Source: Clitopilus passeckerianus
Lineage: Eukaryota; Basidiomycota; Agaricomycetes; Agaricales; Entolomataceae
NCBI GenBank assembly: GCA_944990035.1
Contig: CALYLX010000008.1
Location: 372,001-436,000, forward strand
DNA length: 64,000 nucleotides
Reading direction: 5' to 3'
Shown: positions 9,855 through 20,631 of the stretch, in pieces
Position numbering within the stretch: position 1 is the stretch's first letter
Layout of the letters: each line of letters begins with the position of its first letter
Position numbers and translations under genes: made by a program
The notes under the pieces: model-generated
Told to the model about the DNA's origin: nothing
What the model saw: the letters and a program-made list of their open reading frames with translations, nothing else
Database searches by the model: none

Positions 9855-12800
9855 TCGGGTTTCCGCAGCAGGGACATTGGTCTTCTGATATGGAAGGGAA
9901 TAGCGCGTGGTTCTGCTCCGTTCATTAGGTAGAATGGAGTTTGTGCGGTGACGGCATGAACACGTTTGTTATGGGCGAATTCCATTAGGGGAATTAGTTC
10001 TAGCCATTTCTCGGGGTTGTTGGCGCAGAATAGTCGGAGATAAGCGCCAATGTCTTGGTTGACGCGTTCGGTTTCTCCATCTGCTTGTGGGTGATATGCG
10101 GTTGTCAGGGAAAGCTTGATTCCTAGGAGTCGTCCTAGTTCTTGGAATACTTTGGATGCGAATTGTGGACCTCTATCGGATATCAGTTTGTCGGGAAGTC
10201 CGAATCTTCTGTAGACAGCATCCAGGTAGTTGTTGGCAGTGCCTAGGGCGTCAATGGTCTTCTTGCAAGGGATCAAAATTACCCCCTTACTAAGGCCATG
10301 GTCTACCACGACCATGAGTGAGTCGTAACCGTTAACCTCAGGAAGATCAGTGATGAAATCTGTAGAGGCAAGTTCGAAGGGTCGTGTGGCGGTAAATTTG
10401 ACTGGGTTCAGGGGAGGTGCCGCGGGGTGTGTATTGACCTTCATCTGTTGGCAAGGGGCACATCCATCAACGTAGGATTTGACAGTTCCAAACATTCTGG
10501 GCCACCAGTAGTGTTCGGAAATTAACTCCATCGTCTTGAATGCTCCGGGGTGTCCGGCCATAGGTGCGTCATGATACTTCTGTATGAGGCTTCGTCGTAG
10601 GGTAGCATCATTAGGGACGTAGCATCGCCCCCGGAAAAAGAGGAGAGAGTCCTCTACTTTCCAGTCGGCTAAAGCCGATTTGATGGGGGTAGAGTGGTTC
10701 TTCAGGTGTCGTATTGCTTCCGTGAAGAATTCGTCTTTCATCATGTGTTCGGCAAACTCCGCCTTAAGTTCGGTGTCAATTGTTCGGATAAAGAGTTTAT
10801 CAGGTAGCATGGTGATGTCTTCGTTGTCGGTGTCGTGGTCTAGAATGTGATCTGCTCGTCGGGATAGTTCGTCAGATTGGACCATCTGAGTTCCTGGTAC
10901 ATGGACTAGGTTTAGGTCATATTGGGAGAGGAGTAAACTCCATCGTGCTTGTCGTCGGCTAAGTTTCTGTGGCGTTCGGTAGTAGGTTAGGTTCTTGTGG
11001 TCGGAGAATACCGTGACAGGGTGGGCTGATCCTTGTAGATAGTGTCGCCAAGTTTCCAGTGCTCTGACTATAGCGAGTAGTTCCCTGTCGTAGATTTCGT
11101 AGTTCCGTTCGGTTGGGGTGAAGGAGTGAGAGATGTATCCACAAGGGTGCCAGTCGTTATTTTCGTCTCGTTGGCGTAGCACTGCTCCTGTCGCCCACTT
11201 GGATGCATCACATTCAATGGTGAATGGTTTTGTTGGATCGGGCATCGTGAGTACGGGTGTCTCCGCGAACCTTTTCTTCAGGGCTTCAAATGCTTCTTCT
11301 TGTTCCTTTCCCCATGTAAAGGGCTGATCTTTCTTGGTGAGATTGTTCAGGGGTCGGGCTAGTTCCGCATATTTCCCTATGAACCTTCGGTAGAAGTTGC
11401 CAAATCCCAAAAAGGACCGAACTTCTTTTACGGTGGTCGGGGTTGGCCATTTCTTTATCCCGTCGAGTTTAGTCGGGTCCATGTGGATCTTGTCTGGCGA
11501 TATGATCATTCCAAGGAATTCGACTTCTGTTACGTCGAATTTGCATTTCTCAGCTTTGAGGAACAGGTTGTGTTCCATCAGCCTTTGGAGTACCCGTTTG
11601 GTGCGCTTCTCATGTTCTCTTGGGTCTTTAGAGAAGAGTAACATGTCATCCATGTAGATGATTAACCATCCTTCATCGATCATGTCTCTGAAGATGTGGT
11701 TCATCATTGCTTGAAACGTGGCTGGGGAGTTGCATAGTCCAAAGAACATGACGGTGGGTTCAAACAAGCCTCGATTTGTTTTGAAGGCTGCTTTCCACTC
11801 GTCTCCTTCTTTGATCCGGACATTATGATATCCCCATCGGATGTCTAGTTTTGTGAAAATCTTTGCTCCTCTGAGTTTGTCGAGTAGGTCGCTGACTAGT
11901 GGTAAGGGGTAGGCATTCTTGACAGTTCCACTGTTGAGATATCGGTAATCTTGGCAGGGTCGTAGTGCGTTTGCTTCTTTCTTCGCTACAAAGAAGAAGG
12001 GTGATGCTTGAGGTGATTTCGAGGGTCGGATGTATCCTTTCCGTAAGTTTTCTTCGAGAAATTTGTCCATTTCGGCTTGCTCCTTTGGGTTGAGAGGGTA
12101 GACCTTGCAGTCTTTCGGGACAAAGTCTGGTTTGAGATCAATGGCGTGATCCCAAGGCCGAGATGGGGGAAATCGTTCTGATGCTTCTTTCTCGAAGACT
12201 TTCTTGAATTCGTGGTATTCGGGGGGAATGAGGTCTTCAAGTTTCTTCTTGACTTCTTCGGTTTTCTGATGTTCTAGGGTCTGGGAGATGGATGTCTTGG
12301 CGCGGATCCAGACGTTCTGGGTCGGGACGAATCGCAGTGATCCTCTATCTCGGGTGATTCGGGAGATATTTGCGGCTCGGATTCTTCTGATTTCTGGTTC
12401 TCGATGTTCATTCGTCAATGGGGAATTGGCTCGTTCAAATATCCCCATCACTGGTTCTCCTTTCACATAGGCAATAACCAGGTCTTGTTCATCATTGGGT
12501 TCTTCTAAGGGTGTTTCAATGGGTTCGGGTTCGTCGGGTACGTTGGAAATGTCTGGGCGTGATTCCTCTGTTGCGGCTAGTCGTCTGATCTGGACTCGGG
12601 CAAGGGCCGTGCGTAGCGGGGATGTCTTGACGCGCTTGGGATTAATGAATAGTGTCCCCTTTTGCCAGTTGATTTCTGGATTCGTTCGCTTCAGCCATGG
12701 GAGTCCGAGGATCAGGTGTTCATTCCCTAATCCAGTGACCAGGCACCGTTCTGACGCCTTGTGTTTCCCTATCCCTATATCGACCCAGGTGTAATGGGTG

Positions 12801-13080
12801 ATTTGCCCTGTTTTGTTGATAGTGCCGTCAACATTCTTGGCAGTGAGAGGTTGTCGAAGGGGATGCGTTTTGATTCGATGGCGGGCGACGAATTCTTTGT
12901 CAATGAATAGTCCTTGAGCACCTGAGTCGACTAGTGCTTTGGTTTCAACGGTTCTTTCTTCATTCGGAGCAGAGACCTTAATGGGTAGACGCATAGATTT
13001 ATCAAAAGGTTCTGCATACGACATAGAAGAAATCAGTATTGTGGCGGGTTCAGACGTTGACACTGGCCGCCGTTCTAAAA
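9851..13080 (-). CDS. pol: protease, reverse transcriptase, RNase H, integrase
   Basis: The frame opens upstream of GTG 13063, overlapping the gag stop, and has no ATG where it would be needed, so it is probably made as a Gag-Pol fusion by a -1 shift. Domains in order are an aspartic protease (ALVDSGAQGLFID), reverse transcriptase with FTKLDIRWGYHNVRI and active site IIYMDDMLLF, RNase H (FTIECDASKWATGAVL), the integrase zinc domain (HDAPMAGHPGAFKTMEL, then CAPCQQMK) and the DDE core (STDFITDLP, ISDRGPQFAS, TERVNQDIGAYLR). The frame stops at 9851, before the chromodomain, because of a one-base break. All catalytic motifs seen are intact. It acts in cytoplasmic particles and the nucleus. Confidence 0.93.
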
Positions 13081-13083
13081 ATC
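13075..13083 (-). promoter_or_regulatory. putative -1 frameshift site at the gag stop
   Basis: The coding strand reads GATTTTTAG. Gag reads GAT TTT TAG; slipping back one base on the run of five T gives TTT TTA GAA and enters the pol frame without interruption. The site is unusual because the slip run abuts the stop codon. Downstream RNA structure was not assessed. Confidence 0.5.
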
Positions 13084-13959
13084 CTCATCGAGCTCATTCC
13101 AGAAGCTCTCCAATTCTTCCGCTTCCAACGCTCTAATGGTTCTGACAAGATCTTTGATGTTTTTCTTGCCATAGGAGTTGGTGCTGGACTGCTTTCCTCC
13201 TCTGCGTTCAGGGCATTCTCGAGAGCGATGCCCTTTCTTGAAACAGCGGAAGCATTTCCCTTCCTTCATTAACTCCTTTCTCTTTTCAAAAGATAAGGCG
13301 TCAATGTCCATGGCGTTAGGGTCTGCCGTGGTGTGGGTATTGCGGGGATTTGCGTGGGAAATAGGAGGGAGTCCTCTGTTGCGGCGGATGACATTCTGTC
13401 CTCTACGCCATTGCGCATCGAATCGGGCAGCGTGGTCATACCATCCGTTAATGGTGACGGGAAGAATGGGGAGGTTATAGATCTTTTCAATGATCTTGGA
13501 GTTGAGTCCTTTCTGGAAGAATTCAATCTTCGCCTTTTCATCGGTGATCCCGGAGGCAGAGATAAGGACTTTGAATTGAGATATGTAATCGTCAATTGGT
13601 CCTTTCTGCGTAAGAGCGTCGAGGGATGCAAATGCCTGTCCTTCTCCGTCTACTGGGTAGAAGGCGTTGATGAATTCTTTTTCGAATTGTTTGAAATCGG
13701 GGAGGATGATGTCGTTATCTTTGTTTGTGTAGTTCTGGCAGAAAGATCGTTTCCATGCCAAAGCGGTTCCTTTCTTCAAAAAGGAAAGTGCAAAAGCGAT
13801 TTGCTTGTTGTTGTTGTCGTAGATGTGGTCGTTCAGGCTTAGGTACATCTTGACTTCCAACAACCAAACTTCGGCATTTCTTCGGTCACCATCATATTCA
13901 AATGGTTGTCCCATTCGGAGTTCGGCGAGTTTCTTTGGTTCAGGGTTGGTTGGAGCCAT
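13075..13959 (-). CDS. gag: capsid and CCHC nucleocapsid
   Basis: The first ATG in frame is 13959, giving 294 residues ending in ELDEDF. The frame is, however, open up to 14388 with no ATG. The capsid region (FEYDGDRRNAEVWLLEVKMY, ALSFLKKGTALAWKR, DYISQFKVLISASG) matches retrotransposon Gag. A zinc knuckle CFRCFKKGHRSREC lies near the end. The upstream open stretch encodes a proline/glutamate-rich segment with a duplicated 10-residue unit and resembles the same region of the second gypsy element, so translation may start at a non-AUG codon or after splicing. It assembles the particle and binds element RNA. Confidence 0.9.
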   Translation of the reverse strand: MAPTNPEPKKLAELRMGQPFEYDGDRRNAEVWLLEVKMYLSLNDHIYDNNNKQIAFALSFLKKGTALAWKRSFCQNYTNKDNDIILPDFKQFEKEFINAFYPVDGEGQAFASLDALTQKGPIDDYISQFKVLISASGITDEKAKIEFFQKGLNSKIIEKIYNLPILPVTINGWYDHAARFDAQWRRGQNVIRRNRGLPPISHANPRNTHTTADPNAMDIDALSFEKRKELMKEGKCFRCFKKGHRSRECPERRGGKQSSTNSYGKKNIKDLVRTIRALEAEELESFWNELDEDF

Positions 13960-14026
13960 TTCTGGTGGTTCTTGTTTCGGGGTTTGTGCGGGTGTCGGAG
14001 TCTGGGTCTGTCTGGGGGGTTCTGGT

Positions 14027-14086
14027 TCTGTTTCCGATTCTTCTTCGGGTTCTTGCTCTGTTTCCGATTCTTCTTCGGGTTCTTGC
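14027..14086 (-). repeat. 30-bp tandem repeat in the gag 5' extension
   Basis: Two adjacent near-identical 30-bp units encode a 10-residue Glu/Pro/Ser unit (EPEEESETEQ). A related degenerate unit follows at 14087-14110. Confidence 0.6.
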
Positions 14087-14417
14087 TCTGGTTCTGATTC
14101 TGGTTCGGGGTTTGGCTGTGGTTCTGGTTTCTTTACTTCTTCGGTGAAGTAGGCGCTGCTAAGGTAGTCGCCAAATCGATATTGTCGCGGGTCTTCGTCT
14201 TTCGGTACCAAGTGTCTCCAACGGTTTGTCTTGAGGTCGAATTCTGAGTAAGTACCGTCGTCAAGTTGTACTACTCTCTCTGTCCCAGTGGGAGTTGAGG
14301 CGTTCGGCGGTCTTGAGGGAGACGTGGTTCCGGTCGGTTCTGCAAGGGTAGTTGACCTCTTGCAGTCAGGTGGTTTGGTGGTTGTGGCCTACGCTTGCGA
14401 TGAGCGGGCTATCAGAT

Positions 14418-14428
14418 CAGCTTGACCT
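14418..14428 (-). promoter_or_regulatory. primer binding site, self-priming type
   Basis: On the coding strand AGGTCAAGCTG lies 2 nt after the 5' LTR. It is an exact 11-nt complement of CAGCTTGACCT inside the LTR (14566-14576), which is where a transcript from the TATA box at 14603 would begin. This is the arrangement known from Tf1, where the RNA 5' end primes minus-strand synthesis. Confidence 0.75.
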
Positions 14429-14565
14429 TTTGTTAAGCTAGTATCGCTACGCGCTTAACTAAGTATCAAGGGTTCAGCTGCTTAGTCCTCTACCAGCCTT
14501 TGTAGAGACGAGCGAGAGAAATCGAGCGAGTCGAAGTTAAAGCAAATAGCGATGTATAGGCTTTT

Positions 14566-14576
14566 AGGTCAAGCTG
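14566..14576 (-). promoter_or_regulatory. predicted RNA 5' end and self-primer
   Basis: CAGCTTGACCT on the coding strand, about 27 nt downstream of the TATA box, is the exact complement of the primer binding site at 14418-14428. Confidence 0.65.
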
Positions 14577-14602
14577 GGGAAGCAAGACCGAAAGTGTGAA
14601 AG

Positions 14603-14610
14603 TATTTATA
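14603..14610 (-). promoter_or_regulatory. TATA box of the chromovirus LTR
   Basis: TATAAATA on the coding strand. Its first base lies 34 nt upstream of the predicted RNA start at 14576. Confidence 0.65.
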
Positions 14611-14892
14611 CATGAAGAGTAGGGCTAAGGGTTGGGCATTGCGCAGCAATGCTAAGTAAGCAAAAGTAAGTATGACTCGGAGTGAGTCAGAGTAAGAGTC
14701 ACGACGAGTCATGGTAAGTAAATATAGTACAAGTATCCCACGATCGTGAGAATACTGAGTAATCATAGCTAAAGGGATGAGTAATGCGCAGCAGTACTGA
14801 GTAATTGTATAAACGTAAGCGGGGCGGGGATAGTAATGGTAGATGAGTAAAAGGAAAAAGAGTCCGGGTGCGTATCCAAGGTAACTGTAACA

Positions 14893-17052
14893 AAAAGTGA
14901 CCTCCAATTCCCCGACTCAATTTCATGCATAAAATCGACGGTCATGGTATCGAAAACATTAAACCCATAAGGAGAGAGTTTATTCGAAAATGAGTTCTAA
15001 AGAAACCAGCATCAGTGGGTTTCATCATTTATAACAGAAAGCGATGACGCACCTCGGCCGCCACAAGGGAGTGGTCTTTTAAGATCTCGTTCACATGCTT
15101 TCCGTGTAGGGCATAGTTTTTATCGAGGACAGCTGATCGTGCACGAGATATAGCCCCACGGTATTCCGCGTTGTCTGTGCGTGGACGCTTTGTTCTCCAC
15201 CAGGAATCCCTTCGCATTCCCATGTTATGAATAAACTCAATTGGTATAAGGCACCGGGGACAGGGCCGTGCTCCAAGGTTGCGTATCCCTGTCCAAATAA
15301 TCCTGAAATCTCTTCGTCAGCAGGTGCAACCAGTCGACTGTTATCGACTCACTTGTCTTTATAATCTGAGCTAAAGGTAAAAAAACGAGGATAGAACCGG
15401 CGGTCGCGATTATCAAAACATGGAAGAACGATGCCGTGGCAATAGGCATGGACGAATTCGTCGTCCAAGATCAGATCCAGCTGGCGGTGTAGCGCCTCCC
15501 TGAGGCAATGCGACGCCAAAGATGCACTTGCTGTCTTCACATTTGTGTGCTGCTGAACAAATTCTTTGAATGTATCTGGAAGCTGGGTGAAACATTGTGA
15601 GATATCAAGCCATATTCAGCAGGTGATGAATTAGGACCCACTCGAATGAGATATGCCAAATGATTGGCCAGCTGTGAGGTGGGTTTACACCTTCGATATT
15701 TTGAATCATTGCCGAAATAGAGATACATTGGCCATAACTTGGTTTCCCCAAACTGGGACAGGTGTGTCTCGTCGGATGCTAGCATAATTCCAACTATGAC
15801 TCGGGGGAGTGAGCACCCTGGCTCAGGTGGGGATTCTTGAAGAGCCCGATGGGCCTCAACGAATGCGGGAGAGGTGTAGAGTTCACCATAAACACGAACC
15901 GGTCCCTCAGGCGGCCCATTGTGATCTGGTTCCCAATACAGCTCGTAGGGATCATAGTGAAAGTCTTGGCTATCAGGACTTGTTATTCGCTCACGCATGA
16001 TGTCAAGGATGCTCCGGGAGTAGAACTTCCCAACAACGAATTCCTGTGGACCTGAGCACCCAGCGGATTCGGACCGTCGGAAAGGCACGACAATGCGAAC
16101 CTCCTTCTGTCTCCATTCGGCACTTGTCAGATCGATGGGAGGTGTGGAGTGGGCCCCTGGCTTGACAGACACATCACCAGTGAAATCTACCCAGGATGTG
16201 TCCTTGATATCATTTGAGTCGAAATCACTGGAGGTGACGATATTGACGAGCCTGTACAGGTTGTCCCTTGACTTCTGTACACCTGCGTTCCAGTACCAGT
16301 CTGCAAGCATGTAGCAACTTTTATTTGGATATGGCCAGAACTGGTTGTCGCTTCTAGGAACTGACTCAGATGCTGATTCTGGGACGTCTGAGAGTTCGTG
16401 AATCGTTATCTCCTCTTCAGGATCATGGATAGGGAAAGTGGTGCCGTGATAGATTCGAAAAAGCCCAAATGTATTGCTTGGGGAGCGAAGGGTCTGCAGC
16501 GGCTGTCTTGGTATCTCCGGTTGAGAATGGCCGTATGACGACGACAACAGGTCTGGATGGCTAGCGGGAGGTAGTACTGCTGGAGGTTGCGGCGGTATAT
16601 TTCTGTAGCGTAACGGCTTGTTTCTTTGGCGCTGGCCTTTACGAAGGGCTATGGGCTGATCTAACAGTTTGTTTGCCATCTCCTTGGGTACGGTGAATAC
16701 TTATTGTTGGTAAATTCAGAAATGTCGTGAAGCTCACCTTATCAGGTTCCTCTGGCCGGTCCTCCGATACAGGGCCAGCAGCCAAGAGCGTAGACGGAGC
16801 AGACCCGTCCTCAGTCACAAGTGAATCGTAAAACACATCAGGCTCGTTTGCCTTAAGATTCTCATCTCGTCTCTGCCTCTTGGACTCTTGCTCTTCCTTC
16901 TTCATGGCCCAAATCTCCTTTGCTTTGCCTAAGGCAGCCGTTACATGCTTCTTTGCCCTCTGGCAGGCACGTCTGTGGTTAGACAGTGCACTCGGCTGTG
17001 TGAACATCTTGCCACAGAGACATTGCTTGTCGACGTTGTCATATTCATCCAT
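14893..17052 (-). pseudogene. Plavaka-type transposase, 5' part
   Basis: The exons on the minus strand are 16738..17052, 15642..16679, 15353..15582, 15053..15302 and 14893..14996. The ATG at 17052 opens a protein with a C2H2-like finger (residues about 10-35, CLCGKMFTQPSALSNHRRAC). The Plavaka core follows: GVQKSRDNLYRLVNIVTSSD, PFRRSESAGC, EFVVGKFYSRSILDIMRE, ASDETHLSQFGETKLWPMYL and the GARPCPRCL block. The last exon (FDTMTVDFMHEIESGNW) is cut by the LTR element and continues at 7897. Introns are 50-59 nt. The frame is clean throughout. Promoter and 5' leader must lie in 17053-17336. Confidence 0.9.
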
Positions 17053-17336
17053 TTCGAGTAGTTCTTGAGTCTGCACTGAGCCCTAGAGTCCTTCCCGAGA
17101 GTTCTTGGAGGAGAAGTTGATGTGTTTCATTCATTCTCATTATTGGATGTTCGTCAGGTTCAAAAGTTTGGTTACTTCCTGGGCCGCCGTAATAGCAGTC
17201 ACATCATTGTGACAGTACACTTGTAACACTCTCACTCTGGGGACGCTCTTGAAGTGGCATATAACTCATATTCATAATTCTGGCAGTACAAAAGGCGTGC
17301 TACATGCATAGTATGATCCTACAGGTGGTGGCAAAT

Positions 17337-20300
17337 TCATGTATCGAGAGGTTGATTAGAAGACCCAGAACCTTGCCCGGAACGAGGCTTGGGTTTGGGG
17401 AGGAACCCATGGAGATTTGTGACGGCAGTGTATTTCATATTGGGGGGCAATCCACTAAGGCGGTGTTAGCCGATCCATTCAATTCTGGGGAAGAAAGATT
17501 GAACGTACACGTCGCGAGCTTTGAAACATTCACGCTCGATGGCGGCCATAATCACAGCTGACGCATGTGACTGGTGAGTAATGAAGCCATGCCAGGCCAT
17601 GCGCGGACAGTAGAAACTGTACAATCCGACGAGCTCTCTAAACCAGTCAAGACCCGCCTGACGTGTATTGAGTAGGACAACTTTGCGGCCATTTGAGCTC
17701 ACAATCTTGTTGAGGTATGCAGTGTGCTGGGCAGACGTTCAAGTTAGCGTGGATGGACAGGCATCATACTAGGAATCACCTACCGCCGATGCAGTTAGTG
17801 CCATATGTCCCGATGTAAAAGGGTCGTATTCCTTGAATAACGCCAGGTTTGCAAGTACAGGAGTGCCATCAGTTGCGTAGTTTGTGATGGATTGCAAGCA
17901 CGATCGGGCATCGAACAGGTTCATCAAGTTTGAGTGGCCTGCGAGAAAGCTTGATGCGCAGTTATGGTAGTAGAAGAAGTACGAGGGTGGCGCAAATTCG
18001 GAAGGCGAGAGGTGGCCCAGGCTATGCCGAACCTGGTCAGACACCAAATCGAGAGTTGGCCTATTCGAGTCGACGCCGGGCATGAGCCGGCCGAGGATAA
18101 TATATTTTTCGATGTCTTGGTCAAGTTTCCGATGCAAATCAGCAACGTAGAAATCCTACAAAAAACAAATGTCAGTCAATCAGAAAGACATGAATAAGAT
18201 CTCTGACTGACGGACGGTTGAACGGTATAAACGTTAAATATGCCTGGGGCCACCTCTGTTCTGATCTCAACGACGTGGAGGTGGTGATGACTCTCGACTA
18301 GGTCCCGGGCAAGTCTCTTCGCAGCAAGGGTCAGCCCATTCACCAAAGCGTTTGCCAGCTCGGGGTAGAATGCTCCTCCAGTAAAAATGAGGTCCGTCGA
18401 GATCATTATTTCGTTGCAAAGATGAGCAATGGCCTAAAGTGCTGTTAAGCAACACGACTCATAACTGACAGCGACTGTGACCGAACCACTTACATCTAGT
18501 TGTTCGTTCTGATCATCGGTGAGTGTGACAAGATCCGGCAAGGAGTCCAGCCGAGACACCAAGTCCACCAGTGCTTTGACGTCAGCTCGCTGAAATATCG
18601 CGTAGAGCTGAGTGAAAGGATCGGTAGCACCGGGGTAAGTCTTGAGAAATGGTGCTTTGGTATCCGTGGGTGGGTTGTCAGTGTTCTTGTTGTTGGTCGC
18701 CACGTTGTTGAGGGTTGACTTGGGGAATCGACGAGCCCTTTTCTCCATGTTGTTCACGAGGTCCCAAGTCACATCCTTCTTCAAGTCCACGGTGATCTCG
18801 AGGCGGGGGAATGAGTCGAGGTTATCTGGGGGTTGTGGGATGTATGTCATGGACCTCGGGTGTGCTCCTGTGCTTGCCCTACTGGCAGGGGCTTGTGTAG
18901 GGGCTGGCATAGCTGTTTGCGAAGGTGCGGCTGGAGCAATCTTGGACTTCGAAGCTGGTTGCGAAGATGCAGCAGTGATATTCTTCGACTTAGAAGCTGA
19001 AGCTCGCGTTCGAGATGGCTGGGGGTATGGGTTGCTGGTGAACGTCTTGCTTGGCCCAGAATCGGTACGGTGGTCGGTATGACGGTGAGCTCCAATGAAG
19101 GTACGTCCTTGTTCCAGATCCTCAGCGGGCACGAGGGAGAGAAGCGATGTTATGTCACTAAGAGCGAAAAGTGGTCCTGGTGCAGGCTGAAGAGTCGAAG
19201 TAGACGGTGGAACTTTGAGGGGGAATGCATTATTCCCTTGAATCGGTACTTGAGGATTGGCATAAGCAGGGGGTAGGAAGTGTGATGCTTGCGTCGTTTG
19301 AAAGGTGGTGGAAGGTGGAATGCTCGGTGCAGGAACGAAAGTGGGCGAAGATGCAAGCCACGCATTGAGCCAAGGTGGCTGCATCGTGGGAAGGTTTGCC
19401 ATATTCGGAAAGAGAGGCAAATTGGAGGGCCATTGCTCGGTGACACTAGCAGCCTGAGGGAAGTTGCCAGATTGAGACCCGTACGCTAAGGGGTTCTCGA
19501 AGAGAAGGCCCCATTGAGAGTCTTCCCCTGGTAAAGGGAAGGTCCCTCCGATCTGCAAGGGCGGATGATTGTGGGGATTGGCAGGGGGAAACTGAACAAG
19601 ATCCTCCGAGGAAGCTCCGGGGAGAGGAAGCTGAGTGTCAATCGGTAACCCAGCGGTGGCTAGCCCAGATTCTGCACTGGGCGCAGTCTACGAAGTCATA
19701 GTCTGAACATTTGTCCGCAAGCTGATTAAACTTAAACTCACCACATCAGCCCAGCCATCATCAGCACCGGTAAGCTGCAGCAATTTGAGCTGCTCCAATT
19801 CGACATTGACGCCCGAGGTTGGACCATGGATGTCGCTCGCAGGAGAAGCCTGTGCGTCATCCGTCTCCATTGGCATATCAAATAAATCGGCTCCATCGCC
19901 TCCGTTTGGGTCGTGAACCTAATGGAGGTTTAAGTGCGGAGCCCAAAACGGCAAGTTGCCAAACCCCACCTGATCCGTACTGGGGTTGGGATTGAGAACC
20001 TGTTCGCCAGATTGGATCTGCAAGAGAGGCTAATGAGTTAGCAAGATTCATCGAGCTTCTGGTATTGAGCGACAATCTCACGTTAGCGGGGTCAGCTTGG
20101 GTATAAGCACCATTATTAGTAATTGTCGCGAGCAGCTCGTGCATCTGCTTGAATTCGGCCTGCACACGTGCCTCTAACTCGACAGAGGCAGTATCAGAGG
20201 GAATACCCCCTGTTGGCGTAGGCGAGGATGTCTTTGTAGCCTCCCATTAGATAACTTCCACTACGGTTACTTCAAAGAATATACCGTTTGATTGAAGTAT

Positions 20301-20631
20301 GCCCGCGGATCCAACGTGGTGACTGATGCCATATCGTCAATGTCACCATGGACTTCGAAGTTTGGTAGGCCGGACAGGACATTGTCTGTGGTCAAAGAAT
20401 CAACATTTCATGGATTTTGAGTAAAGCAAGTCACGTTTGCCTACCAACTTCTGCCACTTGGACCATCTGCGCCATTTGTTGGTAGCACTCACTTTTGACG
20501 GATGCCGGCAGGTGCGAAAATGTGATGAGATTTATGAGATTCCGGAGTTGGGATTGTAGTTGATTCCAGGTATCTGACGAAGGAGAAGAAGGAGCAGGCT
20601 CATCTACGCCAGGCTCCTCCACCGGCAGCAT
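17337..20631 (-). CDS. uncharacterised 931-aa protein, cargo or accessory gene of the element
   Basis: Ten exons on the minus strand: 20445..20631, 20285..20385, 20082..20240, 19970..20017, 19742..19918, 18494..19687, 18212..18433, 17784..18155, 17509..17726 and 17337..17454. All junctions are GT-AG and keep one frame of 2,796 nt. An alternative donor at 17510 would change only the tail. Residues about 220-480 are Pro/Ser/Ala/Lys-rich and disordered. The C-terminal 300 residues look globular (YILGRLMPGVDSNRPTLDL, NTRQAGLDWFRELVGLYSFY). The gene lies 285 nt upstream of the transposase in the same orientation and inside the element ends, so it may be a second transposition protein or cargo. I do not recognise its family. 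Confidence 0.65.

Larger units (their letters stand above)
7903..14892 (-). mobile_element. Ty3/gypsy chromovirus, complete, inserted in the Plavaka transposase
   Basis: This is a 6,990-bp LTR retrotransposon in minus orientation. Both LTRs are 462 bp, start TGTTA and end TAACA, and appear identical base for base. Target duplications AAAAG lie at 7898-7902 and 14893-14897. The order from the 5' LTR is PBS, gag with CCHC knuckle, pol (protease, reverse transcriptase, RNase H, integrase, chromodomain) and an extra ORF with a zinc motif. Gag and pol are in different frames, joined by a likely -1 shift. One extra frame break lies in the integrase C-terminal region. Identical LTRs indicate a young insertion. 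Confidence 0.95.
14431..14892 (-). repeat. 5' LTR of the chromovirus (right copy)
   Basis: 462 bp, TGTTA..TAACA, identical by eye to 7903-8364. It carries a TATA box and the predicted RNA start, and is followed on the coding strand by the primer binding site. Confidence 0.95.

Noticed and set aside
9890..9900. A programmed frameshift in pol near the chromodomain
   Set aside because: There is no slippery run beyond three C, and the position would truncate an enzyme; an indel is simpler.
13823..14152. Plus-strand frames rich in Ser/Gly or Phe/Leu
   Set aside because: They are antisense shadows of the Pro/Glu repeat in the gag extension.
17053..17336. Right end of the Plavaka element just upstream of the transposase
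   Set aside because: No inverse of the left end CATCAGGGG is seen there. The matching inverse is at 26837-26845, where the split gene resumes.
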